DNA from: Kuschelorhynchus macadamiae
Lineage: Eukaryota > Arthropoda > Insecta > Coleoptera > Curculionidae
Reading direction: 5' to 3'
NCBI GenBank assembly: GCA_030620095.1
Contig: JAUTXW010003395.1
Location: 248,001 to 312,000, forward strand
Length of the DNA: 64,000 bases
Under the pieces are notes generated by a model that saw only the letters and a list, made by a program, of their open reading frames with translations, ran no database searches and was not told the DNA's origin. Of the stretch, positions 1 through 52,875 are shown one piece after another; the stretch's first letter is position 1, and each line of letters begins with the position of its first letter. The position numbers and the translations under genes were made by a program.

Positions 1-1160
1 ACAATATTTAGGAACCGCAACCAGGGGCTATCCTCGTTTTTTACTATGGAGAATGAAATGTGTGTCCAAACAGTGTTATAAAAAAATTAACTGTTTTAAT
101 ATTTTTAGTGCTCCATGAATAGAAAAACAATTTTGTACAAAATTGGAACACTATATGGAAAAAAAAACGTGATATTGGGCCACATAGTAACAGTAATATT
201 TTGTTTTAGAGTCATGTGAAAAATATTTTTTATTTTCGACTTTTTCTGGAAAAAGGCAACAGATCACTTTTAAGTTCGTTTTATTGGCTATCAAAAGAAA
301 CCATTAAATTAGAAATAATTTAGCGATCACTTACGTATTTGCATAAATACTGCCATGCACGTTCGTCTCTGATATAATATTAATATGTTTTTATAACTAC
401 ATTTAAACCTTCCAATCCCTCAATTCACTGTAAAACCTTTTTCTGTGTAATCGTTTTTTAAATAATTTAAGAAAACCAAAGGGAAAATTTAAATAACGTT
501 TCTTCTTATCGTTGGGACATATACCAACTGCCATAGTTTGGCGTATGTTTTTTTTTGGAACAAAAAATGATTTTATAATACAGCAATAATTGTATAATAA
601 TCTGCTCGTAAAGCTTCCCACATTTTGTAATAAAAAAAAACAAATTGAAATCATGCAATATAAAAAACAACTATACGACTCAGAGTCTGTGGTCCATATG
701 CCATAATGATTCAGTGATTTATTTGTAATCAAACTAATTCGAATCATGTTTAATTGGATAAATCATAACATTATTATTCATAGAAGGATGTGAAAAAACA
801 GAAAAGGTTATTTTGCGTTCATGTTTCCTGTTTTTTTATATTTTGATATTAGACACTTTTATTGCAGTGATTAAAGTACTTCAATGTTCAGCTATAAAAT
901 AAAGATTTTAATCGTATGAATTACCAAACTTGAAATTAAAATTGATATAATATACTTCATTAGCATTTAAAATTCAACTACATATACAATTGAGTTTACG
1001 TTTTCTAAATGTCACATAGATCACAGTCACACAAAAGCATTTTATATCATTATGCTAATTTAGTATTTACCACAGCTACAAATTTTTGAGTATTATTGTT
1101 GTAGCCGAGATATATATGGGAGTCTCCATACAACATGAGTTTTTAAAAAATATATAAAGC
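1..1160. other. Non-coding AT-rich sequence
   Basis: Intron 11 of RAB3GAP2. The open frames here do not resemble RAB3GAP2 C-terminal sequence or a transposon protein. Nothing recognisable. Confidence 0.5.
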
Positions 1161-1164
1161 ATAT

Positions 1165-1440
1165 CTTCAGAAATCATGGTTCTTGGAATTAGACCGTGTC
1201 AAAATCGTATAATAACTTTCCGACGTTTCGCCTTCGATTGCACGAGGCATCTTCATGGATCTTTACTTCAAAAGTTCGAAACACTGCATGAGTGAAGTAA
1301 AGATACCTGAAGATGCCTCGTGCATTAGAAGGCGAAACCTCGGAAAGTGATTCCATTTTGACATGGTCTAATCCCAAGAACTATGATTTCTTAATTGACC
1401 ACAGCCGTGAAAGCTTTCGTTCTATGTTAAAGTATGTTAT
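1165..1440. repeat. Penelope-like terminal repeat as an inverted pair
   Basis: A minus-oriented copy (about 1174-1286) meets a plus-oriented copy (about 1287-1430) head to head. Shared words are CATGGTTCTTGG, TTAGACC, CGAGGCATCTTCA and TTCGCCTTC, with their complements AAGATGCCTCGTGCAT and CTAATCCCAAGAAC in the second arm. The same sequence, ending AAAGCTTTCGTTCTATGTTA here, ends the Penelope-like copy at 17150-17280 and starts the copy at 26785, so this is a solo terminal-repeat palindrome from that family. Confidence 0.75.
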
Positions 1441-1653
1441 TATCTTTTAAGAGTAACTCGGAGCATATATTAAATAACTGGAACCAACTTTTTCGTACAC
1501 CACTGTAGCTTTACAAAGAAATGCCCTGTTTGAGATATGTCTCGTTTGAGCACTAGAAAAAATACAAATTTTGAAAAAAAAACAGACAATCACGACCATT
1601 TTGAAGTTATATCATTTTGAAACAATTTATAAAATAAAAATTTAATAATTTAC

Positions 1654-42639
<40,986 letters not shown>

Positions 42640-43139
42640 TTTGATATTGTTGGTAGGTATGCGTTTTTTATAGCTTTTAAATTTTCATCTCCACCTCATA
42701 TAAATACGCACGATTGTTTTTTTAATCCAAATCTTTTCAATTTTTCATTTTTTCAATGTTTTTAAAAGCTGCTGTCAAAAACAGCTGTTGCGGTTAGTGA
42801 TCAATTTTTAATTATTGGTAATGTATAGAGGTAGGTTCCCATCGGTTACACAAAATTGGAAATTCATCCGAACCTTTTAAAAATACTTTAATTTTTGACT
42901 TAATTCTGCCAAACACGAAATATATTAAAAAAGAATCAGCTTCCCAAAGCGAGTGGAGTTGAACTACTTTTGATTTCGTTTGCACATAACAAAAGATTTA
43001 AATTATTAGAAACACACTCTTAATTAAAAAACCCATCTCGAATCGTTAAGTGGACACATTTTCTGGCTTTACATTCCTGTACAAGAGGAAGTTAGGTTTC
43101 ATTACGACGGAAGTTTTAGTTAAATTAATTTACAGACCG

Positions 43140-43330
43140 TGATTTCACCAAATTACCCAGAACTTACTAGTAATGGTAATTCGCCCAGTAAAGGGTATCT
43201 GTCCCTGAAAGGGCTTGATCCACAGCGAGGTGGAGGACTCACTACTTGGTTTACTACGAAGACAAGCACGCAGCCTTCAGCATGCTAGCCCTGGTCAGAA
43301 TGAAATAGTTTTTACCTTATAGAAATTTTT
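43140..43330. other. GC-richer unannotated patch
   Basis: The stretch around 43175-43300 stands out from the AT-rich surroundings, with short complementary words (CCCTGAAAGGG near 43204). I could not match it to any snRNA, tRNA, rRNA or coding family. It may be a promoter-proximal element or old repeat. Confidence 0.3.
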
Positions 43331-43675
43331 GTCCTGGAGACCTAAGAAAGAACTGCAACCTTCCACTGATGTCCTCACCTTAAAGCCTTCCCGGTAGGTA
43401 CAAGGTACAAAAATACGACTTCTGATCGTTGTGCTGCGTTGTGCAATAGAAAAACTCAGGATTCCCTTCTTCTGTGATCCCACCAATATGTTTATACAAA
43501 AAAAACGACGAGAAGAGCAGTTCTTTTTTAATGAAAATTTCCAGTAGACTCGGCTCCACTTCCACTAACTATGAGAAATTCCAGAATATTTTATATTGAT
43601 TTTTATAAGACTCGTTATTGGTTGGTTACCACGTCCATGTCTAGAAAAAAAAATGAGTATCGTCAACCGTGAATC

Positions 43676-43820
43676 ATGAATATATTCCATATTTCGGAAA
43701 CTTCACTAAATTTATAATAGATTAACTAGCCATGATAAAATACTAGACTAGTATCAATGTGAATATTCCATATTTCGGACACTTCACTAAATTTATAATA
43801 GAATAACTAGCCGTGTTAAA
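43676..43820. repeat. Imperfect tandem duplication, about 85-bp period
   Basis: The words TTCCATATTTCGGA, CACTTCACTAAATTTATAAT and ACTAGCC recur at about 43684-43732 and 43766-43814 with few differences. Two units only. Confidence 0.7.
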
Positions 43821-44440
43821 CGTGTTTCTTTAATTTTATGTCAAGACTTAGACTATCTTCTTATATCTATTTTATTCACAAAGTTTTTAAAACTGATAAT
43901 TCAGCAAGTCCGGTAATTTATGAATTTGAAATTAAAACATTGCATGCCTTTTTTATTTGCGTAAATTGGTATTCCCTACTATTTGAGGATAATTATTAAT
44001 AGATTTTCTTGGCCTGAAAACCAGACTACATTCGGGGATAATCCCGGAATGGATAATTTTCTTGTACTATATAATTCACCACTCCTTAAATATTTACAAA
44101 ATACGTTGTACAATCTTTTAACACCAACTTCGCGAAACGTCAAGTGGCAACTGTCAAGTCAAACGTCAAAACTCAAAATAAATACCATCCATGGAACTAG
44201 AAAAAAATATACATGACGAATTCGGTGAATTATGGTGAGGTAGTATTTTAATTTCACAATAATAAGCGGATATTCCTTTGACCTAGTTTCGAGTTCAGTT
44301 TTAAATAAAATATAACTTTAAAGTAAAAAGTGGGTTGTCTCAATAATGGTTAATATAATGAGTATGATTTGATTATTACAACTGATAACCATAACAATAA
44401 AAAAATTAAGCTACTTTGTATGTTACTGTGTTCTTTGTAG

Positions 44441-45147
44441 TCCTTAAAACTGATGTCCACAGGAACAGTATCTGTGAATTTCGAAAACAGACCCGAAGAT
44501 CCTGATAAACTTTTAAAACAGTTGTTAGAGTGTGTACAAAGGTGTCAAAAGAGGTAAGAAATATTATTAGTTACTATGTAAGTATCTGCTTATTCATAGA
44601 CAAAGTTTTTTATGTTTTATAGAGATGTGAAATATGAATTAAAACTTTTTTGCTCCTGGTTTGCTTAAAATTAAACTTATTAGATTGATATATATTAATG
44701 AAGGTTACCAACATTCGTTTGTTAGTACCGAGGGGCGTCACACACTCAAAATCTCTGTGTTGTTTTAAATCACAAAATCACTCCTGAAATCATACAATTT
44801 TATCTGAAATAATGTGAAATCCTAGTGATTTCTGAAATTACTGTACATATTTCATAGTGTGATGCCCCTAAGGTAGCAAAAACTACTTTTGTATCTCTTT
44901 AAAATAACATAATGTAGATTTTTGATCTGATATTTGTATTATTTGAAACTTTGTAGATTTGGAGGTAAAAATGAGCTAGCAACTGAGTTTGACTCATGTG
45001 TAGCCGGACTTTGTTTGTGTCTTGAAGCAGTGTTTTTACACGGACTAAAAACTAAAACAAATGTGAATCAGAATCAAGTTAACTCAACTTTAAAACAGTT
45101 CTCAGATATTGTTGCTCAAAGTCTACATATTCGACAAGAAAGCATTT
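44441..45147 (+). CDS. SNX29: Sorting nexin-29-like protein, N-terminal RUN-domain exons (3' part off window)
   Basis: Two exons: 44441-44553 (acceptor TTTGTAG, donor AGAG/GTAAGA) and 44957-45147 (acceptor TTTGTAG, donor ATTT/GTAAGT). The first in-frame ATG is 44453, giving MSTGTVSVNFENRPEDPDKL, then LLKQLLECVQRCQKRFGGK, ELATEFDSCVAGLCLCLEAV and FLHGLK. This is the start of a RUN domain and aligns by eye with sorting nexin-29 (LLxxxxxCQxRFGG...LCxxxEAVxxHGLK). RUN domains bind small GTPases or membranes; the PX domain would be downstream. About 97 residues are present and the protein continues in phase 1 past 45147. No later exon is recognised before 64000, so the intron exceeds 18.8 kb. Another RUN protein is possible but less likely. 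Confidence 0.75.
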
Positions 45148-45257
45148 GTAAGTAAGAATAGTTTTTAATAGGCAATTAAGCCCTTTTATCATGTTTTTCA
45201 TGCATTTGTTTCATTAAAAAAAATATGTGTACTTTGTAAAATGAAACAATACTTTGC

Positions 45258-47317
45258 GAGGGGCATATAACTCCAAAAATGTATACACATACTTACAAGT
45301 CTTTGTGAATTAACTTATAATAACATTTGAATGAATTAAAAGTGTTTTAAGCAACTTATGAATGAATTATAAGTTTTAAGTGACTTATAAATGAATTAAA
45401 ATTTAGATGATTTTAGGTGACTTTTAAGTCTTTCTAAGGATATTTTCTATAATTCAATAAGACTTATAGTAAAAAAAAATGTACCAAGTTTTTATAATAG
45501 GTCACATAACAAAAAAAAAACATGACAATATATGAACGGAATGGTATCGTTTTCAGCCCAATCCAATACAAAATAATTAAGGATAAACATGAAACATAAA
45601 CCAACATAAAAATAGATGAAAACAACAACAAATAAAAATATAAATATAGATACATATAACTAAATAGATAATAAGTGGGGTCATCTAGTACCTCTACTAA
45701 ATTAAACACGAGATTAAACATAAATAATTTATGACTTTACCCAAGACAAATATTTAGAATAAAGAGCAAAATTCCAGCATAAAAATGTGTACCTAATATC
45801 TACTTAAAAATATGTCAGATGTGTAAACAAAAGAGACAAGTCAAGACTTTATGATATCTTTTAAACTTTAAAAATAATTATCTAAAAATTGGTTTCTGGG
45901 TTTTTGAAATTCTAATTTTCCTTTTCTACAATATCACTTCAACTAAATTAATTTTTAAAACACTACTTTCTTCAGCTTTCTACAGCTTTGAAAAAGAATT
46001 ATCTAAGCACCGATTTCTCATTTTTTCAAAACTTTCAAAAAATGAGGTAAAATGGATAAAATCATCTGTCAGTACTTATTATGATTTCTCTTTAATTAAA
46101 TACATTTTTTTTACAGTATCTAACTAAAAAAAAAACAATTCTTTTTTCATGGCTTTCAAAAATAATCATCTAAAAATTTGTTTTCAAATTTTTCAAAATT
46201 CTAGCTTTTAGGAGGCAAAATATATCTTTAATTTTTTTACAATATCTCTTTACCTAAATGAATTCCTTCTCGCCAGTAGCTTTTAAGGATAATGAAAATG
46301 TTCCTAGAACTTAAAAATCCATCCTTAAAGGGGTGAAAAAGGGTAAATTGTGTTTTCAGTTTTCTTCTTTTTAATTAAATGAGTTTTGAAACAATTCTTT
46401 CGTCAAGTTTTCAAACATTTTTATCTAAAAACTTATTTCTGAATTTTTCAAAACTCTAAAGAGGTGGAATGTATTTTTAAGTTTTTTTACATTATTTCTT
46501 CAACTAAATGAGATTTTTAAGATGATTGTTTTATCAACGAGTTTTAAAAAATAGTAACCTAAAAGTCAATTTCTAGATTTCTCGATATTTCGCACCGAGT
46601 TTCGCACTTAGGGGGTGAGGAGGAATTATATGTGATTTCACTTTTGTAAAATATCTCTTTAAGTATATAATATTTTGTCAATGACTTTTGATAATAGTTA
46701 TTTAATATTGATTTCTAGATTGTTCGAAATTCCATCCTTAAGGGGTGCATTATGTTTTTCCATTAACGCAATATTTGTCACCATGTTTGTAAGAAATTTA
46801 ACTGTGATTTTAGAGAGCTACCTTTCCCGTAGAGTTACCGAAAGGAATAATATATGTATTTGGGCACCAAAATGGCAGACTAAAAATGTAGTTTGTAAAA
46901 AATGATAATTTAAATGGTTTCATTATCCCTATTATCCTCCTTAGATATTAGTCATTGTATTACTAGTAATATGGTTTATTTAGAAAAAATGCTAAAATTT
47001 TAAATCATAAAACATATTTCCCAAGTTACTTAAAAAAACTTGGAAGACTTTGGTTACTTTCAAATCTAAGATTTTAACTGAATTTAGATGAATTTTAAAA
47101 TCCTTTGAAGGAATATAAGTGAATTTTAATTCTTTTGAATGATTTTAACAGACCTTGGGGATTTTTAACTCTTTTTGGGGGACTTTTAAGTATTTTGAAG
47201 AATATTAAGTGACTTTTAAGTCATCTCAACGACTTTAGCTGAGTTATAGGGACTAAGTCATTTTTCTAAAGATTTTGGCTAGCTTGTAAACATACTTGTG
47301 GGAGTTATCTGCCCATC
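45258..47317. mobile_element. Foldback-like element with sub-repeated ends and satellite-like core, about 2.06 kb
   Basis: The ends are inverted: GAGGGGCATATAACTCC at 45258 and, read inward from 47317, GATGGGCAGATAACTCC, each followed by ...ACAAG-type words. Both arms (about 45258-45475 and 47020-47317) consist of short degenerate sub-repeats built from GACTTTTAAGT and GAATTTTAA-like words. A candidate 9-bp target duplication flanks it: ATACTTTGC (45249-45257) and ATACTTTTG (47318-47326), 7 of 9 identical. The core holds the degenerate tandem array listed next. No transposase is visible. This layout is that of FB-type foldback elements; the assignment is inference. Confidence 0.55.
45845..46770. 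repeat. Degenerate satellite-like tandem array
   Basis: About seven units, spaced roughly 125-160 bp, each with (A)T-TATCTAAAAA-T--TTTCT, then TTTTTCAAAATTCTA, an AGG-GGTG block, TTTTTTACA-TATCTCTT and AACTAAATGAATTTTT. Anchors lie near 45880, 46005, 46167, 46300, 46423, 46557 and 46705. Confidence 0.75.
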
Positions 47318-47326
47318 ATACTTTTG

Positions 47327-48185
47327 TGGAAATTTAGGTGTTATATTTTAAATATACATTTATTTGTCCTAGGAAAACTGCATTGTATTGACCTGAAAAA
47401 TGAATGAGAAAAATAATGAAATATTTAGTTAAAAAATTCTTAAACAACTGATGACTGATTTTTTAGAGAATTTTCACAGAAATACTTGTTTTAGTTGTTC
47501 TTCATGGAATTAACTTGTACCTATTTATATTTCAGCAAAAACAAAAAGATAACAAAATTATTTCTCAATCCAAATTCAAATTTTGCTCACAAAAAGTATA
47601 CATAATAAAACATATTCCATTGCAACTTAGAGATTTTATAGATATATAAGATATGATAAAATTTAATTAGTTATAAAACACTGTTCTTGATACTGTTAAA
47701 ACCAAGGTTGAAACTAAAGAAAAAAATACATTAAAGAAACCAAACATCACAACACATTAAAATGGCCAGTTGTCAAGTAACATTCCTTTAACTATTTTAT
47801 TTGAGTTTTTTCTAATTGTATATTGTTTTTGGCCACATGTTTCTTCTAGGGCAGCCTTTCGTTTGAATATAAAAGTAGAGAATTTATAGTTTAAATGTAG
47901 GTTAATATTTATAAAAGAGAAATCTATTTTTTCAGCAAGCACAAGAAATTTTAACTTACCCTGCATGCTAATATTGTGACAAAAAAAGGACAGGATACAT
48001 TTTAAATGATGTCAACCTAGCCCTATTATCTGACAAAGTAAATGTACAAATAACATACAATTTTCTTAAAGAATTAAAATAGAATACAAACAAAAAACGC
48101 TAAAGATAATTAACCAGATTGCAAAAGCAAAACTAAATACTACTAATAAAATTCAATTAGACTAAAATCACAATTATAGTATCAT
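47327..48185. other. SNX29 intron sequence, nothing recognised
   Basis: The minus open frame at 47757-47966 has no recognisable family. Confidence 0.35.
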
Positions 48186-48189
48186 ATCA

Positions 48190-49215
48190 TTAAAATGTTT
48201 ATTATTCAAACTAAAATGTATTCAGGTTGACATGCAAATTAAAGGTATTCGTCAGTAACTGCTGTTTTAGTTTAGTCTTTATTGTTGGGATAGAAAGATG
48301 CCTGAGGAGCAATAAACTGTTTTAAACCACCAGAGCCAGAAACGAAAAGGAAGACTCAAATCCTGAGGTCCTGTGAATAGGAGTATGCAGAAAATCAGCT
48401 ATTCCCCTCAAGTTAGTTTGTCCTTAAATGAGGAATACCAGTGTTTAAGATCTTAACCACAAAGCAAGCAAAATGAATGAAAAGCAATTCATTAAGCTTA
48501 AGCATACTGAGTTCATGGATGCAGGGAGTAATTTGAGAAAATCGGGGTACAGGACGAACAGCATGATTCATCATTTTCTGCAGCTGATGACGAGCCGCAC
48601 CATTGATACATGGACCATACACAATGTCACAATAATTAAAATGGGACATCACTAATGAAACAACAAGCATTTTTTTAGTTTCAATATCAAGAAGATATTT
48701 AAAAGGGAGAAGTTGTCTAAGGCTAAGATATGCCTTTTGGCATATAGAACTGTCATGCTTGTCAAATTTTAGATTAGAATCAATAATAAATCCCAAATTT
48801 TTTGCGGACTGTACAGTAGGAATTGGAACTCCACAAACATGGATAGGAAGACTACTGCAAAGATGTAACATTTTTGGAGTACCAACAAGGACATGCAATT
48901 ATATGGAAGGGTTTAAAAACAAGCAGTTTTTATCCACCCATTTTTTTATAAAGCTTAGATCATTATTAATACACAAGCAAGCATCATTGCTCTCCTTGGG
49001 AGCAAATTGAACGTCGTCAGCGAACATATGTACCTGACAAGATTGTTCGATGTTACCTAAATTCGCCGTAAACATTGAAAATAAAAACGGGCAAAGTACT
49101 GATCCCTGAGGTACTCCAGAGTAAAGTTCTCGTAGACTTGAGATTAATGTACCACTGGCTTCATTATTATTCAATATAGTCTGCCGAAATCTCCGAGTCA
49201 GGTAACTAATACAAC
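48190..49215 (-). pseudogene. Jockey/CR1-like LINE, 5'-truncated in the reverse transcriptase
   Basis: Minus strand from 49215: SYLTRRFRQTI, then YSGVPQGSVLCPFLFSMF (motif B) and VHMFADDVQFAP (active-site FADD intact, about 49010). One frame change near 48900 leads to the thumb region SAKNLGFIIDSNLKFDKHDS, MSHFNYCDIVYGP and so on to 48413. The 3' UTR runs to about 48190 with an AATAAACATTTTAATG-type end. Confidence 0.82.
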
Positions 49216-49310
49216 TGGTATTGAATTATACTGTTGACTTCTGGCTTTCATTAGCAGCAATATAATAATAAAAATAATAATAATAATATATATTAAGATA
49301 GGCAAACCTA
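49215..49310. repeat. Short repeat with (AAT)n
   Basis: ATACTGTTGACTTCTGGCTT-TCATTAG-AGCAATA followed by AATAATAATA. A close relative occurs at 54180-54225 (ATACTATTGACTCCTGGCTT). Confidence 0.6.
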
Positions 49311-49454
49311 ATACATTGGATCTAAGTATCTAAGTAAATTTACATAATAATGTATGTTTTAAAAAAAACAATTGCACAGTTAAAAAATTATCTACAAGCA
49401 AGTATAATTTACAAACATAACATTTAACAATCTTGTCAAAACTACACAAACATT

Positions 49455-49745
49455 TCAAGATTTTAAAACACGTAACAACATCAATTTAAAACTTACTACT
49501 GAGTTTGCATTTTTAATATTATCAGGTAGATCATTATAATTTGAAAGACCCTTAAAAAATAATGAGTTCATTGCCCTTTTTGACTTAGTTTTCTTTATAA
49601 AAAAATTATCCCTATTTCGGGTCAGATAATTGTGTACATCTCTATTATAAGCAATATATCTACCAAGGTAGTTTGGCAATAAATTATTTTTTATTTTATA
49701 TATAAATGTCATGGTGGAAAGTTTTATTTTATCTGCCACAGTCCA
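49455..49745 (-). pseudogene. LINE ORF2 C-terminus
   Basis: 94 codons: IKLSTMTFIYKIKNNLLPNY, RDVHNYLTRNRDNFFIKKT and FFKGLSNYNDLPDNIK, the conserved C-terminal tail (Y-L-TR ... NYNDLP) of jockey/CR1 ORF2 proteins, ending with a natural stop. Confidence 0.8.
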
Positions 49746-50329
49746 TACCTTAGTTTTTTTAACAAAATTGCACGGTCAATTGTTTCGAAGGCTCGTTTAA
49801 AATCAAGAAAAACAGCTATTACCAATTATCTATTAAGTCATTCCATGTTGCTATTGTGAGCTGCAAAGCTGATTCACATGAATGGTTTTTTTCTAAAACC
49901 TGATTGGTTAGGAAAAAGTAAATTATTTGGATTGAAATATTTAATCATTTGTTTGTGAACAGCCAATTCGAGAATTTTTTCTATAGCGGGTAGTGAATTA
50001 ATAGGCCAAAAATCAGAAGCATTTATGCTATTATTTACTTTTGGAATTGGAGTCAGCGTTGAACATTTTAACTATTCAGGAAATACTCCATGTTCTAAAG
50101 AAGTGTTAATTAATTGTAAAAAAATGTGCCCCATGACATCAAAAGTTTGTTTAATTGTTTTTGCATTTAGAACATCATTAACATTGCACTTGTTATCTAG
50201 AGAGTTTACAATATCTCTGAGGCTCCGCATATTTAAAGGAATAAAATTTTCAAAGGCTCTATCTAGTTTTGATAAGTTTGTATCTGACCAGTAAGCGGAC
50301 AATGATATTGAATTTCTTATGGTTGCCAC
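49745..50329 (-). pseudogene. LINE ORF2, start of reverse transcriptase, truncated by deletion
   Basis: Reads MGHIFLQLINTSLEHGVFPE, then in another frame INSLPAIEKILELAVHKQM, NQSGFRKK and FLDFKRAFETIDRAILLKKL (motif A). Right after motif A, at about 49745, the sequence jumps to the C-terminal region, so motifs B to E, including the active-site DD pair, are absent. Confidence 0.78.
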
Positions 50330-51662
50330 ACTTTTGACAAAAAAAATTGTTAAAACTATTTGCTATATTTATTTCACCTTGCACTACTTCAGTTTCGTTT
50401 TCAAATTTTATTAAGTTTTGATTAAATCCTTTGTTGCTGTTATTAACAAGTTGTTTTAATGTTTTCCACATTAATTTACTATTGGTGCGATTACAATCTA
50501 TTTTTTTGAAAAAATATAATTCTTTTTTTTGCTTAAATATGGTGACAAAATGATTTCTGTTAAGTTTATATTCTTCCCACAGTATAAGTTTTTCATTTTC
50601 TGTCCTACTTTTTTTAAATTTTATGTATGATTTATTTTTTATTTGGCTTGCTTGTTTTAATTCTGCATCATACCAAGGTAGATTATTGCCCCTAACACAT
50701 GTAGTTTTTATGGGTGCTATTCGATCAATAACCTCCGAGCGTCTATGCAAGATATGACTGAAAATAAAATCTACGTTTGTAGAATTAAGCACATCATTCC
50801 AGTCAATATCTATCAAGTTGTAATTGATATTTTCAAATTCATGAATAGACAAAACTCTAAACTGTGTTTGCGGATTTTTTATATTTGACATTTTTTTATT
50901 ACTCAAGAGATTTATTGAGACTACATAATGATCTGAAATTTTAGGGCTTTCATGAACTAAACACTTAACATCAAAATTACCAATCACCAGGTCTATCATA
51001 GTGCTACCATCTTTTGTACACCATGTTGGTTTTGTGACCCATTGACTCAACCCCAGAATATTGAGACTATCCTTAAGTTTGTTTGTATAAAAATTTTCAC
51101 TAATGAAATTTAAATTAAAATCTCCCACAGTTAATAAGTCTTTTCCATTTCCTATTAAATTTTCACATAATTCTTCGAAGTCATTTAAAAATACAGAGTG
51201 ACTTGAACTTGGAGAGTATATAACTCCTATACACACATACTTATAACCTATTTTAATTTCAGAAAACACTCCCCAATAATTTCCATTTAATACAATATGT
51301 TTTATATTTTTATATATCAGACCTTTTTGTAAATACATTAGAACACCTCCTGAGTGTCTACTTTCTGCGTCGCACCTGATAAGATTATAATTATCTAAAA
51401 GGCATTCCACATCGAGAACATCATCAGTTGTACGTGTTTCACTTAATAATATAATTTTTGGTAACAGACTGACTATATTAAATACAAAATCATCTTTATG
51501 GGCCAAAAAACTTTGTATATTTGTATATATAATATCCTTTTTTTCTAGAGTCTCCCTATCTGTCATACACTCTATAACCTGGTTTATTGTTTCGATATCC
51601 CATATTTCTGTGTTGGCTGTTCTATCTATAGTAGATTCTAGGCTTGTATTCGGGCTTATCAA
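50259..51662 (-). pseudogene. LINE ORF2, endonuclease part
   Basis: 467 codons in one frame beginning at a TTG in the ORF1 overlap. AP-like endonuclease blocks: IIYTNIQSF, PKIILLSETRTTDDV, YVCIGVIYSPSSS, LLTVGDFNLNF, STMIDLVIGN and PKISDHYVVSINL (SDH intact). The linker PWYDAELKQASQIKNKSYIK follows. It then shifts frame near 50330, where FNNFFCQKC leads into the RT domain. Confidence 0.85.
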
Positions 51663-52875
51663 CGTTTCGACGAAAAAAGTATTCGGCCACCTCTATACCT
51701 GCAGGCCATAGTTTTGGATCCATCAGTTCCAGAATTAGTTCCTTGTCAACTGAAACTTTAAAGCTGTTGTACGTTTTTGCTTTATTTACAACAGGTTCAC
51801 AGAAAAAATCGCGATCTGGAAATTTATTGGTCAAATATGTTTGTAGTTCTTCAGCTGTATATGATAACCTATATTTTGATACATAGAGCCATTTTTTAGC
51901 TTTGGCTGCATATTCATGATCATATTTTTGAACTCCTATTACTTTTACAGGCATGTCTGGCTGTTGTTGCAATGTGCTCATTATAGTTTGTTGTTGAGCG
52001 ACTGCTATAGCATGAGATACCTGTTTATCAGAGATGGTGTGCTGTATGGCTTGATTTTTGCTTTTGCCAGATTCTGTTTGATTGTCTCTGGAAGGTTCAG
52101 GCTGTGATATATTTACTACTGAATTTTGTCTTACAGACTCATTTAATAGAGCAATACTATTCTTGAGGTACAATATTTCTGCCTGCTGAGCTTCATATTT
52201 GTCTTTCATTTCTTGATAGGACTTTTCAATTGATTTTAATTGCAATTTTTCCTTGTTCAGCATTGCCTGCATAGTTGTGGATGCCTCACTAGGCTGAGTA
52301 TCATGATATAATCTTTGAATTTCACTGACGGATTTGACCACTTTATCAATTTTGGATCTAGATTGGTCTTGTTCTTCTTTAACAGAAAGTACAATTTTTT
52401 TTGTGCTTTCTAAGTTTTGTTTTAATTTTTCTGCTGACTCTTCATATTTAGAAAAGAGTCCTTTTATTTCAATTTTGATCTCCTCAAAGCATTTTTGAAC
52501 TGTTTTTGTCAGAGTTTTGATGTCATTTCTATAATTTTCTTCAGTTTTTGATTGGATACACTTCTTGCATTTATATATAACATAGGGTGAACGTTGTTTG
52601 ACAGTTACTCCTTTTAGTTCTGATGCTGATAATTTTGAACAATCCAGGCTTAGCAGCGTTTTGCAATTATCACATTTGGCGTGAGAATAGGTGCCGGTTT
52701 CTTCCGCATTACACTTTACAAGTCGCCATTTATACAGTTCTGACGCCAAAAATAAATTAAATATTTCGTTTTTTAAACACTGGTCAATGCCGCTACTATA
52801 CCACAAATTTTGTTTACAACTCTCCTAAAAACACTCATTAACAAGGAATTTTAGTGATTTTTTACGCTTCACCAT
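51622..52875 (-). pseudogene. LINE ORF1 protein (zinc-finger-like, coiled coil, RRM-like domain)
   Basis: ATG at 52875 reads MVKRKKSLKFLVNECF, then a TAG (52827) and the same frame continues uninterrupted to 51622, 417 codons in all. Near the N-terminus a CDNC...DCSKLS...YKCKKC pattern suggests a PHD-like zinc finger. The middle (IEIKGLFSKYEESAEKLKQN and on) is a long coiled coil. The C-terminus KKWLYVSKYRLSYTAEELQT...FKVSVDKELILELMDPKLWP resembles the RRM-like nucleic-acid-binding domain of LINE ORF1 proteins. A single stop is the only visible lesion. Confidence 0.75.

Larger units (their letters stand above)
42640..44440. promoter_or_regulatory. Shared intergenic region between divergent RAB3GAP2 and SNX29-like genes
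   Basis: The two start codons face away from each other 1.8 kb apart, so this interval probably holds both promoters. An upstream ATG at 44191 in good context (CCATCCATGG) opens only a 16-codon ORF, and its possible donor (44224) does not join exon 2 in frame; if transcribed it would be a 5' UTR exon or uORF. I see no TATA box I would defend. A GC-richer patch and a small tandem duplication lie inside and are listed separately. Confidence 0.5.

Noticed and set aside
403..747. 114-codon minus-strand frame considered as a further RAB3GAP2 exon
   Set aside because: No resemblance to the family C-terminus and no suitable phase-1 acceptor with family sequence.
44191..44240. ATG in good context considered as the SNX29-like start
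   Set aside because: It meets TGA after 15 residues, and its possible donors do not join the exon at 44441 in frame.
46675..46905. 76-codon plus-strand frame
   Set aside because: It lies across the degenerate satellite-like units of the foldback element; no protein family.
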